A stretch of 64,000 bases of DNA from Rhizophagus irregularis (taxonomy: Eukaryota; Glomeromycota; Glomeromycetes; Glomerales; Glomeraceae): contig NC_089449.1 of assembly GCF_026210795.1 (NCBI RefSeq), positions 3,472,001 to 3,536,000 of the forward strand, in the 5' to 3' direction. A model generated the notes under the pieces. The model was not told where the DNA came from. It was given only the letters and a program-made list of their open reading frames with translations, and searched no databases. A program made the translations under genes and the position numbers. Position 1 is the first letter of the stretch; each line of letters begins with the position of its first letter. Below, one piece after another: positions 23,760 through 34,638 of this stretch.

Positions 23760-24463
23760 TATCTTCATTAAGCATTACTCTTTCATTATCTTTTCGAACA
23801 TTGCTTCCCTCTTGTTTGGAAACAATCATTTATGGATAAATAGTTAATATTGATGATATTGATAATTTATCTGAATCAAATTCTTCTATAATGATATGTT
23901 CAATAAAGTAATGATCTTGAATTTTCTTTTTCATATTATTTTAAATTAATTATTATAAAAAGTATTATTATGAAGAATTGGATATATTAAAACAAGATTC
24001 AGAAAATATCAATAATAATAATGAATTATATAAAGAATTAGTTGAAGATTTTAAGAATAACTACTAGGGACTATTTGGTGACTATATTTTTAACAAAAAG
24101 TTTTTTTTTTAATTCAATAATTTATACTTACTGTATATCTGGAATATTTAAAAATACATTTTCTAATTGTTTATTTTGTTTTCATTTTTTTATACAATTT
24201 GATAACTGTCACAAATCGGAATCCTTTACAGATTATTTTTTTAAGTTAATATTTTGATTGACTTTATTAAACAAATTTGCATTCATTTTTAATCTTTTAT
24301 TTAAATAAAAAATAAATTTATTGAACAATAAACACTTTTTTATTTTTTATTAAACTAAATAAAATATTTATTACAAATGATACCTTTTTTTTTATCATCA
24401 TAAAATTTGTTTAAAGTTTATGAAATCAAAAAATAAAGTCATTATAGAAATTTATATTTAAAT

Positions 24464-27060
24464 TTAAATTATACAATCCAAACACTCAGAATTATTTTGA
24501 TATAAAATTTCAGTAAGCAAGCGGCTTGTATAATATGCTTGTGGATGAGTTTGTAAAACAGAAATATTAGCTTGTTCTTGTGTCAAAACTCTATTTGCTT
24601 TTATAAGTTCATACATATCATTTTTTAATTGATTATCAATATTAGGAATTAAATTTTTTTGTCCATCTTCACCATTTATTTTATAATATTCATTAATACA
24701 TCTAAGCCATTCAGATATAGTATTTTCAATAATTACTATATTTGGTCTTTTGGTAGGATCTGAATCCCAGCACTTTTTCATCAAATCTATATAACATTTT
24801 GGAGTATATTTTATAATTTCAGGGCGATCTCCTTCACAAATACTTAAAATAAGTTCAACATCATGTGCTTTATTATTAAATGGAGGAATACCTGATGTAA
24901 ATTCCCACATCATCATTGAAAAACTATAGATATCACTTGCTGGAGTATAAGGGTTGTTCCTTAATATTTCAGGTGCCATATAAGGTATTATTCCATAAAC
25001 TTTATCAATTTTATCATCAGAATTTTGTATAGGTTTGCATAATCCTAAATCAATAATATATATTTCATTATAATCATCTGATATTAAGATATTACCATCA
25101 TGAAAATCACAATGAGTAAGTTCTGATTCATGTATTATTTTAAGTCCTGAAATAATTTTTTTCAATAATTGCAATTTAGTTTGCCATTTAAATTTAACTA
25201 TATTAGATAAACATTTTTTCAAACTTCCATTTTTTGCATAACTCATTATTATCACATAATTTAAATTATTTGGATTTTGGGAAATTCCAAAGAATTGAAT
25301 AAATTTTGAAAATGATTTTTTCTGACAATTATAATAATGTTTCCACTATATATAGTGAATATTTAAAATTATTAATTTATAAGATAAAATAAAATATACA
25401 ATTATTATCTAATAAATAAAATACTATACCTCATCTAAAAATTTATCATTTAAACTTGATGAATTATTAAGATTTTTAAGAATAACCTCATATTCAGTCC
25501 ATCTATTCCATTGTTGTTCATTAAAGTTCCAACTATCAATAGGTCCATCTGACCAAATAGCCCTATAAATTTCACTAAATCCTCCTTTATCATAATAATT
25601 AATATTATTCAACTTATTATAAGGTATCCATTCTAAAACTTCATAATTACTTTTAGCATTTAGTTGTGCTTCTTGAATAAATTTATCAATAAATTTATTT
25701 TTACTAGTCCATTTTGAAAATTCTTGCTGAAATTGTTTAATATTACATTGTTGGCACCATTTGTAATCAATATATGGTTGATTGCATTCCTTGCATAAGT
25801 TGTTAATTTTAAAATTATCAGGAGTTATTTTGTGCCAATAAAAGGCTTTTTCCAAATTCTTCTCTGTTCCTTCACCATTGTTGTAACATAAGGCAAGACT
25901 ATGCATAGACTCTTCATGACCCTTCTCTGCTGCTTTTTGAAACCAGTGAAAGGCCATTCCCAAGTCCTTTTCTGTCACTTCACCATTGTTATAATATAAG
26001 GCAAGACTGTGCATTGACTCTTCATAACCCTTCTCTGATGCTTTTTGAAACCAGAGAAAAGCCATTTCCAAGTCCTTTTCTGTCCCTTTACCATTGTAGT
26101 AATGTAAGGCAAGATTGTATATTGATCTTTCATGACCCTTCTCTGCCGCTTTTTGAAACCAGTGAAAGGCCATTTCCAAGTCCTTCTCTGTCCCTTTACC
26201 ATTGTAGTAATGTGAGGCAAGACTGTTCATTGACTCTACAAGACCCTTCTCTGCCACTTTCTGATACCAGTAAAAGACATTTCCAAGTCATTCTCTATTC
26301 CTTCACCATTGTAGTATCGTAAGGCAAAACTGACTATTGACCATTCATGACCCTTCTCTGCCGCTTTCTGATACCAGTGAAAGGCCATTCCCAAGTCTTT
26401 CTCTGTCTCTTCACCATTGTGGTATCATAAGGCAAGATCGTACATTGACTCTTTATGACCCTTCTCTGCCGCTTTCTGATACAAGTAAAAAGCCATTTTC
26501 AAGTCCTTTTCTGTCCCTTCACCATTGTGGTAACATAAGGCAAGATCGTACATTGACCCTTCATGACCCTTCTCTGCTGCTTTCTTAAACCAGTAAAAGG
26601 CCATTCTCAAGTTCTTCTCTATCTTTTCACCATTGTTGTAACAATAGGTAAGACTATGCATTGACTCTACATGACCCTTCTCTGCCGCTTTCTAAAACCA
26701 TTTTCAAGTCCTTTTCTCTATTCCTTCACCATTATAGTAATGTATGGCAAGATGATGCATTAACTCTTCATAACCCTTCTCTGCCGCTTTCTGAAACCAG
26801 TGAAAGGCCATTCCCAGGTCCTTCTCTGTCCCTTCACCATTGTAATATCATAAGGCAAGACTGTGCATTGACCTTTCATGATCCTTCTTTGCCGCTTTCT
26901 GAAACCAGTGAAAGGCCATTCCCATGTCCTTCTCTGTCCCTTTACCATTGTAGTATCGTAAGGCAAGTTTGTGCATTGACCTTTCATGACCCTTCTCTGC
27001 TGATTTTTCTAACCAATTAATGTTATCACTTAAATCTTTAATATTAGTAGAAGTTGACAT
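24464..27060 (-). pseudogene. Sel1-repeat protein kinase gene; kinase half intact, repeat half decaying
   Basis: Start MSTSTNIKDLSDNINWLEKS at 27060. About twelve 36-residue Sel1-like repeats follow (type GHERSMHSLALCYYNGEGTE). Then comes a Cys motif (CKECNQPYIDYKWCQQC), a kinase domain and the stop at 24464. The kinase is split by an 84-bp intron (25429-25346, GT..AG); exon 2 begins WKHYYNCQKKSFSKF. Kinase motifs are GGFSEIYRA (Gly loop), VILK (Lys), HCDFHDGN (catalytic loop, CD for RD), DLG (for DFG) and YMAPEIL. A tail with PQAYYTSRLL follows. From 26257 down everything is open. Upstream, the repeat region has in-frame TGA at 26425-26427 and 26848-26850, both at a position that is CGA in sister repeats, and small frameshifts near 26285 and 26690. 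Either only the downstream part is expressed or the copy is dying. Sel1-kinase fusions are hugely expanded in Rhizophagus and are thought to act in signalling. Confidence 0.8.
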
Positions 27061-27180
27061 TATTAACAAATAGTTTTATTTGTTGACAATTAAAAAACTA
27101 AATGGTACATTTCAAATAGGAAGGGTCCTTTTTTAATATTGTATATGCTATGTTTCACTGCACTGTTGTACATTCACCAC

Positions 27181-27877
27181 TGTTACCCACGTCTGCCACC
27201 CGTGGATAAACACATCTTTTACATTACAACTTTATTTCTTGTTATTTCGCTTGGTTTAGATTTTATTTTTCTCTTAACTTCTCGCTTTCTTTCTCATATA
27301 TTCATAATATTTATTCTTACAAATACTACCACTTATTCATAATATTCTCAAAATATTATTCTTTATATAATATTTATTCTTTCAAATATTACCACTTTAT
27401 TTCTTATAAACTGCGAGAGTTCTCCTAACTTCTTATTATATTTCATACAATGAAACGAGAATAACTTCCTTTACTTTACTTTTCTGGACTTAATATCATA
27501 ATATTAATTAATTCTCAAGCGTATAATGAGCATATTCAAGATAACTTTTAATAATTAATATTTATTTTATTAAATTCGAGTCAAAAACTGACTGCGGAAT
27601 TCCTAATGAATCCCACCTATATTTATACATTTTTAAGAAAATTGTTTCTACTATTTCTAACTTTTCTACTAGTAAAAATTTAAGAATAATAAGAAAATAA
27701 AGATGTATTATCATATGACTATCTCGTGACTAAACTAAACTAAACTATAAATATTATTTTATCGGTTAATTATTTATCCTTCGGCTAATTATTTATTCAT
27801 CAGTTAATTATTTATCCTTGTTCCATTCGGTCTTTTATTCATCCACTCACGTGATTATCCTGATTTCTCGGGTTACA
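27181..27877 (-). repeat. Long terminal repeat of the adjoining Ty3-type element
   Basis: It lies directly after the integrase end and a purine tract (GGGGGGATAGC read on the minus strand), as a 3' LTR should. Its ends are imperfect inverted repeats: TGTTACCC on the left and GGGTTACA on the right (plus strand). Length is about 697 bp. A possible TATA (TATAAATATAGG, minus strand) lies near 27630. A second LTR of the same family lies at 54017-55268. Confidence 0.75.
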
Positions 27878-27907
27878 GCTATCCCCCCAAGAAAAATTTG
27901 AGTCCCA

Positions 27908-30735
27908 TCAAATTCTAATTATAACTTTGAAACTTGACCTGTCAATATATTCCTTCAATAATTCTCCATTTATTGGCGTTTTCTGTATTCTTCCCTCCAT
28001 AGTTTTAATTTTATAAGATCCTTTAGAAATTATTTCATGTATATAATACGGTCCTTTCCATTTTTCTTCTAGTTTTCCAGACCATTGTTTTTCTTTCGCT
28101 GCATCATAATATAGTACTTTATTCCCTATTTGAAAATTCTTTTTCGTCTTATATTTCTTATCATGATATTTCTTCTGTTTTTCTTGAGATTTCTCTATAT
28201 TTTCTTTAGCTTGGCTTCTAATGTTCGGTAGATCTTCCATTAAACTATTAACCCTTTGTGTTATTGTAACATTTTCATCTTCTAAATTTAATAATGTCTT
28301 TATTTCCCTCCCATATATTAGATATCCTGGTTTTAACTTGGTCGAATCATTTTTCTTTGTTCTATATGCAAATAAAACTCCTGGTACTTTTAAATCCCAA
28401 TCTTTAATGTTATTCAATTTTGCTAATGATTCACATAGTGTCTTGTTGAACCTTTCTATTAATCCATTCGTCTTCGGGTGATAAGGTGTCGAAAAATTGT
28501 GTTCTATCTGGAATTCCTTCATTAATAGTTCTACTAATTTATTATTGAAATGACTTCCCCTATCACTTAATATCTTCTTTGGACATCCATGTCTACATAT
28601 TATATCTTCATAAATAAATCTTGCAATTTCTTTAGCATCTGCTATTTCTAAAGCTTTAACTTCTGGCCATTTCGTAAAATAATTCATAGCCGTAACTATG
28701 TATCTATTATTTCTTTCTGTTATTGGTAATGGTCCCACAACATCTATCCCAATTTGATAAAATGGTTCTTTAACTTTAATTACATTTAATTCATGTTTTC
28801 CAATCAGTTTTCCTCTTCTTTGACAACTATCACATGATTTAACATATATTTCTATATCTTGTCTCATTCCTTTCCAATAATATTTCTCTTTAACTCTTTC
28901 ATGTGTTGCATCTATTCCAAAATGTCCGGATAATTCATGGTCGTGTGCAATATACATTAATCCTTCGAACTCATATTTTCTTATTACTCTCAATTCTCTA
29001 TTATCCTTTATTCTATATAACAAACCATCTTTTATTCTATAATGTTGTTCATTATCTATATTTTTAATTATCTCATTATATTTATCTTCTTCCATTAATT
29101 AGTATATCTTCTATTTCTTCTTCAAGAGGTAAAATAAACCTAATATTTTTATCTTCAAATAACACGCAGTGATAATTCGTATTCCTGTGTATAATGTAAA
29201 TATATATTCCTATTCCAATATTTTCAGTAGTCATTTTATTTTTCCAATAGCTTTTCGACTCGTTTATATACTTTTTTCCAACTTTTGTCATCGTTTTTAA
29301 TTTTAATTCTCTTATATTTCCCTTTATTCTCATAAATATTCTGATGCTCTTTAAACATTTTCACCATATCCATATATTCCTCTTCGTTCAACGTTTCATA
29401 TGATGTTTTATGTCCTTCGTTACTTTTCTTAGTTTCTCTTCCAATATAATTATTCCAACATTCTTTATTCTCTAAGAAAATTATTACCGCATTATCCATA
29501 ATGTCTTTATATTTAAATATCTCTTTCTCCATTTTATGATTCCCATATGGAGTAATATATCCTCTGTCAAAACTTTTGGTCTTTTGGTAAAAGTATTCAC
29601 AATATGGTGACTTGTCTAATATTATAATATCTTCATCTGTAAATTCAACTATTCTCCTGTTAATTTCTTCCACAACTTGATATCTAAATAACCATTCATA
29701 TTCTTTTGAAGGTTCTTTGAATCTGCTATCATCATTTCTTCTTCTTTTAAACTTATTAAATATTATTTTTAAATCATCCTTTTCTTCTAGTCGTTTGATC
29801 ATATTTTCTACTATAGTAGACTTTCCTGTACCGTCTGGTCCATCTACGATAACAACTTGTGGTTTATTCTTTCTTCCTAGTTTTCTTAATAATTCTTTTT
29901 CTGTTTTCTCCTCTAAATTCAGAAGTATTGCTTCTTTGTTGGTAAAATATTTAACATCGTCCCATTTTCCTTTAAATCTTTTAGCCTCATACCATTTATT
30001 TTCAAATTTAACATATTTCAACTTTTTCTCTTTATTATGCTCCATTTTCATTATTTCTTGATCTGAGCTTTCAACGTCCCTTTTTATAACCTTTCCCTCA
30101 AATTTTAATCTTGATAATGCATCTGCATTCTTATTTTCTTTACCACTTCCATGTATTACTTCAAAATCATATTGTTGTAACTCCATTACCCATCTTACTC
30201 TTCTTCCTGTAGGTACTTTAGCATTCATTAATCCTTTTAATGCAGCATGATCCGTTATAACTGCAAATTTTCTTCCTGCTAAGAACTTATGAAAATACTT
30301 GATTCCCCAGAATATCGCTAAACATTCTAATTCTGTTATTGCATAATTTTTTTCTGCTCCCACTAAACTTCTACTAGCATAAGCGATAACAAATTCTTTA
30401 TTTTCTTCATTTTTCTGAGACAATACTGCTCCTAACCCCTCTCCTGATGCGTCTGTAATCAATATAAACTCCTTTTCAAAATTAGGGTGATCTAATACTG
30501 GTTTTTCCATCAATCTCATTTTCAATTCTTCAAATGCTTCTTGTTGTCTTTCTGTCCATTCAAATGGTACATCCTTCTTAAAAGGCTTTGCTATTTTTGC
30601 AAAATTCTTTATAAATCTTCTATAATATGAACACAACCCTAAAAATGATCTCACTTGTGTAACAGTTTCTGGTATTTTTATTTCTTTGATTTTCTCTATT
30701 TTCTTCACATCTGGTCCTTTGAAAACCTTTTTCAT
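27908..30735 (-). mobile_element. Fossil Ty3-type LTR retrotransposon, 3' half, with thymidylate-kinase-like domain
   Basis: Virus-like element, incomplete and broken. Parts recognised in order on the minus strand: the end of reverse transcriptase (TQVRSFLGLCSYYRRFIKNF); RNase H (LITDASGEGLGAVLSQ, AITELECLAIFWGIKY, NADALSRL); a kinase-like domain (about 29240-29870) with P-loop VDGPDGTGKST and DKSPYCEYFYQK, as in thymidylate/deoxynucleoside kinases; then integrase (27908-29095) with HELSGHFG..CDSCQRR zinc motif and core residues in GIDVVGPLP, ILSDRGSHF and NGLIERFNKT, followed by a chromatin-facing tail. The 3' LTR is at 27181-27877. No 5' LTR, gag or protease is visible in the window. Its right edge abuts the MULE fragment. 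The LTR family also has a relative at 54 kb. Confidence 0.85.
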
Positions 30736-32000
30736 TTGGCAAATCTTCATAATACCATTTATGTTCACAATTTGAATCATTGCATGGTATATTATTTTTC
30801 AATGATTTCAACGCAATACTAGTTGTCCAGTTATTTTCTTTATTAGATAATCCTAAATAAATACATAAATAAATTATCCACAAATTTAAAGTAAAATTTC
30901 AATTTTTTTTCTTACCAAATACTAATGGTGTACCAAATCCAGCATCATTTTCGGCTACAACTGCAAGTACTGGTGTGCGATCACTATTTAAGTCATACTT
31001 GCTATCAACTCCAATACAGTATTTTCCATACCTTTGAGCATTTTTTAACCATAATTGATTTGATAATGTTAATTGATAAAAATGTTCTGAACTCGTTTCT
31101 GATGATGATAAATTGGGTTGTTGATAATAAAGAACATTTCCCTTTGGTTTAAGTATTTCGTTAACTAAATAGTGCAAGATTGTCCATGGTCCTGCATTTT
31201 CTTTAGTTCGTCTATCATCACGCACCAAAAACCTATACAATTTTTTATCCTCACATAATTCCTTTTGATTACGTAATGCTTCTCGCAAATCTTCTTCGTT
31301 AGCACCATTGTAAGGAGCCAACATTTTTGCTTTAATATTTTTTGTTGTTTTATGGTCTGCTCTACGGTTTATTATAATATTATCACGTACTTGCCTAGTT
31401 AAACTCAACCGGTTAATTTGTGGTGTATGTGTTGTACGAACATTGGATGGTAAATGGCTATTTAAAACTTTTATTTTAAGAGGACATGGACGATCAATTT
31501 TAGATAAATATACTTCTGAAATGATGCGTACTTTGCACAAATGCATATCATTATAGTTTTTTAGATTATTTGGTAATGCTTCATTTTGACAACCTTCTAT
31601 GCATTTACCAATTCCACCACATTCATATTGACAAGAATTACCATCTCCAGCACAATACATTACCCAAGACCGGCATAGTTTATCTTTTTTTACTCCTGCT
31701 TCAATTTGTTTAACTAGTTCCTCTCCCTTTTCTGTTAATTTGACTATATCATCAATCTGGTTAGTTGATTTTGTTTGACCAGTCTTTGTTCACCATTCAA
31801 TAAAATCAACAGCTCCTTCAACACGTTCAATTGTGATAATTCCTTCTTTAACTGATTCAGGAGTTTTCTTTCGACTTTGACTTTTTAAACGAATATTTTT
31901 AAGCAAAGGATGATTTTTTAGATAATATTCTGCAGTCCGACCAAATTGAACATTAACAGAATTTTCAGCAGTATTATATTCAATAAAATTTCAAAGTTGC
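30736..32000 (-). mobile_element. MULE transposase fragment (DNA transposon)
   Basis: The minus strand reads as a Mutator-like transposase of a type common in Rhizophagus. From about 31990 it runs NVQFGRTAEYYLKNHPLLKN, an in-frame TGA near 31792, a Cys-rich segment (MYCAGDGNSCQYECGGIG, GKCIEGCQN), basic segments, LRNQKELCEDKKLYRFLVRD, and the catalytic-core start GKYCIGVDSKYDLNSDRTPV with LAVVAENDAGFGTPLVFG. A GT..AG intron (30915-30853, 63 bp) leads to LSNKENNW, NIPCNDSNCEHKWYYEDL. The family sequence then ends abruptly near 30736, where the Ty3 material begins. The rest of the DDE core and the terminal inverted repeats are missing. Confidence 0.8.
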
Positions 32001-33552
32001 TATTATTCATTATATTGTATAAAATTGTGTAAAAAGAAAAAGTCAAGAGTCGCGTCATATAATAAAATGTAACACGTATTATTTATGTAACGCAGTTATC
32101 ACTAATACTGTGCTACTTATCACATAATTTTTTATCACATTTCAGGTCAAGAAAAAAATATTTTTGTCATACATAATCATGCATATTTTGATCGGGTCAA
32201 GAAAGTAACACGAGGAGGGTCAAGAAGGTAATTTTTGCATCTGAGGGACTTAGTTTTTTTCGAGTATGCAAAATCTTATTCGTCACCCTTATCTGTCACT
32301 GTTTATTTTCACATGTTAGTGCATATTATTGGGCAAAAGTCACGTGACTGTGAATTTTTTATGGTGATGCTGGGGTAGTTGAATTGTTGCATCATTTTCT
32401 ATTTAATGAATTCTCATAAATCTAATTTATGCTTTAGATATGACTCAGACTTCCCGGAAGTCATTTCTAATGGGATAGGATTTTTAGAGTGATTCAAAAG
32501 AGACTCACCGTTTATCAGTAATACATATGTTTATAGACAGAATGGAAGATACAAAAAAAACTAATAGAAGCACGTGACAATTTGTCAAGCAGTGATGTAA
32601 CATAAAACAAAAAAAAATATAAGTATTAAATTTCGGCTTGTATTTTTTTAGTAATGCAACTGCATCTCTTTATTGATTAATATGTCGTACATGTACAAAC
32701 AATACAATAGAAACACCTAAATCTACTTACGTGGAATTACAAGCTATATACCAATAATGATTCATATGAGTCATATTAAAAAATTTATACTGCGAAATAC
32801 ACGTGGATGCTGATCATATCAGATGTTGTGTAACATTTAACAGATTTATAAACCGACTTATAGTTTGATAATCCCGAGTCAATTGAGTCATAAATATATG
32901 GCAAATTTGTACAGTTGGTTGAATAATCTTCATGAACCATGGATGTTACAAATAATAGGAGACTTTATAGAACCGTTCAGGTATTTATAGCTTATAGTTT
33001 TTTATTTATATGGTGCCAGAAAGACGTCTATACTCAACGATTGGAATTTGTTTCAAATTTTTATACTGTCACGTGAGTAACGAATAGCCAATAAAAACTT
33101 GTAATTTTATAAGAAAAGTAAAACAATCAGTCACGAGCATGGACAAAGGTAATTGGTAAAAAAAGGAACATCAGCTTTGGAAAATCAAAATTTTGAGATT
33201 AATAGTTTGATAGGGAGAGCAGAGGAGAATTTCAGTAACGAACTATGAAAATTTGACCAATAAAATTGCATACACATGATTTTGTTTCAAAAATAGGCTG
33301 ATTAAATTTTAACTTGTTATGTAGATATTTTTTTGAAAATCTGACTGGTAACTTGTCTTGAAGACCGGTTTATTTTCTTCAAAACTTTATTTTTTTAAAG
33401 TGTTGAAAGGTTTATAAGTACCCTAATTTCATTTGTCGAGTATAGACTTCCGACGCCATAGTTTTTTTATTATTTATAGTTTTTTTTATTTTGCATAAAG
33501 AATCGGTAAGTAAAAATTTTTTTACATAGAACTCGGGGGGAGATAATACCGT
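32001..33552. other. Gene-free stretch with a dispersed repeat
   Basis: No ORF with coding character. A block of about 85 bp at 32236-32325 (CATCTGAGGGACTTAG, TTTTTTTCGAGTATGC, TCTGTCACTGTTTATTTT) recurs at about 62363-62445 with few changes. The last 100 bp before 33553 include TATTTATAG near 33470 and may hold a promoter. Confidence 0.5.
32236..32325. repeat. Dispersed repeat, copy 1
   Basis: Shares TCTGAGGGACTT..GTTTTTTTCGAGTA..CAAAA, then CTTATTCGTCAC and CACTGTTTATTTT..TGTTAGTG with 62367-62445. Copy edges are not defined; the family is unknown. Confidence 0.6.
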
Positions 33553-34638
33553 TTGGTTGCAAGGAAAGGAAATAATCCAACCTTACTATCGTCCGATTAC
33601 CCTAATAACTGTCTGGGACGCAGTAAGTTTTCTCTGGCCATTTGTGAATCGTCCCTCCAAAAAATGGAGCCTTCAGAAACAAATAGCATTTTTCAAGATC
33701 AGTCAGAGACGTTTAATACAAAAGATTATCAATATGCAAGTCAAAAAGCGTCGTCCATATGTTGTGAATCTAAAATATACTATCCAGAAGGGAAAGATAG
33801 CCAGGCATATGTTTGGAACATCAGCCAGTTGTGGATTAGCAGCAAACAACAAGGAGATAGCCAACCGAAGAGCAAAATGTATGAGGATATTGGAGTGGAC
33901 TCCGAAATTTGTCCTAACATCAGAGGAAAAAATGGAATGCGATTATCCTTTGGGCAATTGTGCCGAGTCGGCACCATTGGAATTGCTAAGCGGAAGAACA
34001 AAGGAATCCAATGTAATTATGTATACGTGAAGTATGAACACAAAAATGGAGGTGATGGACCCGTGTGCACAATGTTAGAAAGTAGCGGACGAAATGAATC
34101 GGAAGGGCTGGGCCTTGGTGTGTCCATGGTAGTTTATACATTCGTTGATGAATCCGTCCGTCGCAACATCGCATCCTCTATTCATATTAGGCTCATCGAT
34201 AGCAAAGATCTAGAAAAGCATGATGACTTCTATGAACCTATTGCAGAATTTGGTTTTGAGCACATTATTGTAATCGGAGAGACATATAATGGGTTGCTCT
34301 TTCTAGATTGTTATGAACGAGTTTTTAAATGGCAACAAATGCAACAAACATTATGGCCATTAGGGGATTCATTAGAGGAGGTGGAGTCAAGATTGAAATC
34401 TAATAAGCAAATTGATCGAGTAGTATGGACTGCCGAATATGATGGTGTCAAATATCAAGCACTTCCTGGTATGTTCAAATGCATTATTATAATGGGAGTG
34501 AAGAGGTGCTATTTTTTTATTAACTTCTTTTCAGATTATGATGTAGAGGCGGCTGAGCGAGCTCAACGAGCTGAACGAGCAAGAAAAACAAAAACTAAAG
34601 GTGTGAAAAACAAGTACTTAAAGAACAAAAAGAAGTAA
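33553..34638 (+). CDS. Deaminase-like protein with a C-terminal orphan domain; exon structure unresolved
   Basis: Two overlapping open frames cover this locus. In one, protein-like sequence includes SCGLAANNKEIANRRAKCMR, then YPLGNCAESAPLELL and, about 30 codons on, DPCAQC. A C-A-E motif followed by P-C-x-x-C is the zinc-binding signature of the cytidine-deaminase superfamily. The other frame carries the downstream half: SIHIRLIDSKDLEKHDDFYE, GLLFLDCYERVFKWQQM, LWPLGDSLEEVES and a Lys/Arg/Ala-rich tail (AERAQRAERARKTKTKG). A strong donor (CA|GTAAGT) at 33623 and other GT/AG pairs make a spliced gene possible. I could not settle the exons or whether the copy is functional. The downstream half may belong to an orphan domain. 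The base composition is less AT-rich than the genes to the left. The deaminase call rests on the two motifs only. Confidence 0.45.
   Translation: MVARKGNNPTLLSSDYPNNCLGRSKFSLAICESSLQKMEPSETNSIFQDQSETFNTKDYQYASQKASSICCESKIYYPEGKDSQAYVWNISQLWISSKQQGDSQPKSKMYEDIGVDSEICPNIRGKNGMRLSFGQLCRVGTIGIAKRKNKGIQCNYVYVKYEHKNGGDGPVCTMLESSGRNESEGLGLGVSMVVYTFVDESVRRNIASSIHIRLIDSKDLEKHDDFYEPIAEFGFEHIIVIGETYNGLLFLDCYERVFKWQQMQQTLWPLGDSLEEVESRLKSNKQIDRVVWTAEYDGVKYQALPGMFKCIIIMGVKRCYFFINFFSDYDVEAAERAQRAERARKTKTKGVKNKYLKNKKK

Larger units (their letters stand above)
22646..24463. other. Intergenic with MITEs
   Basis: No gene. Holds an ATCCGGAT-rich patch (22930-23040, resembling 4310-4360), a hairpin repeat (23398-23502) and a Tc1-type MITE (23562-23759). 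Short A/T-rich ORFs beyond 24000 have no coding character. Confidence 0.45.

Noticed and set aside
26014-27020. Plus-strand ORFs with repeated FPSPSLSLYHC motifs
   Set aside because: They are the antisense shadow of the Sel1 repeats on the minus strand.
28221-28481. 86-aa and similar plus-strand ORFs over the integrase and kinase-like regions
   Set aside because: Antisense shadows of the Ty3 polyprotein.
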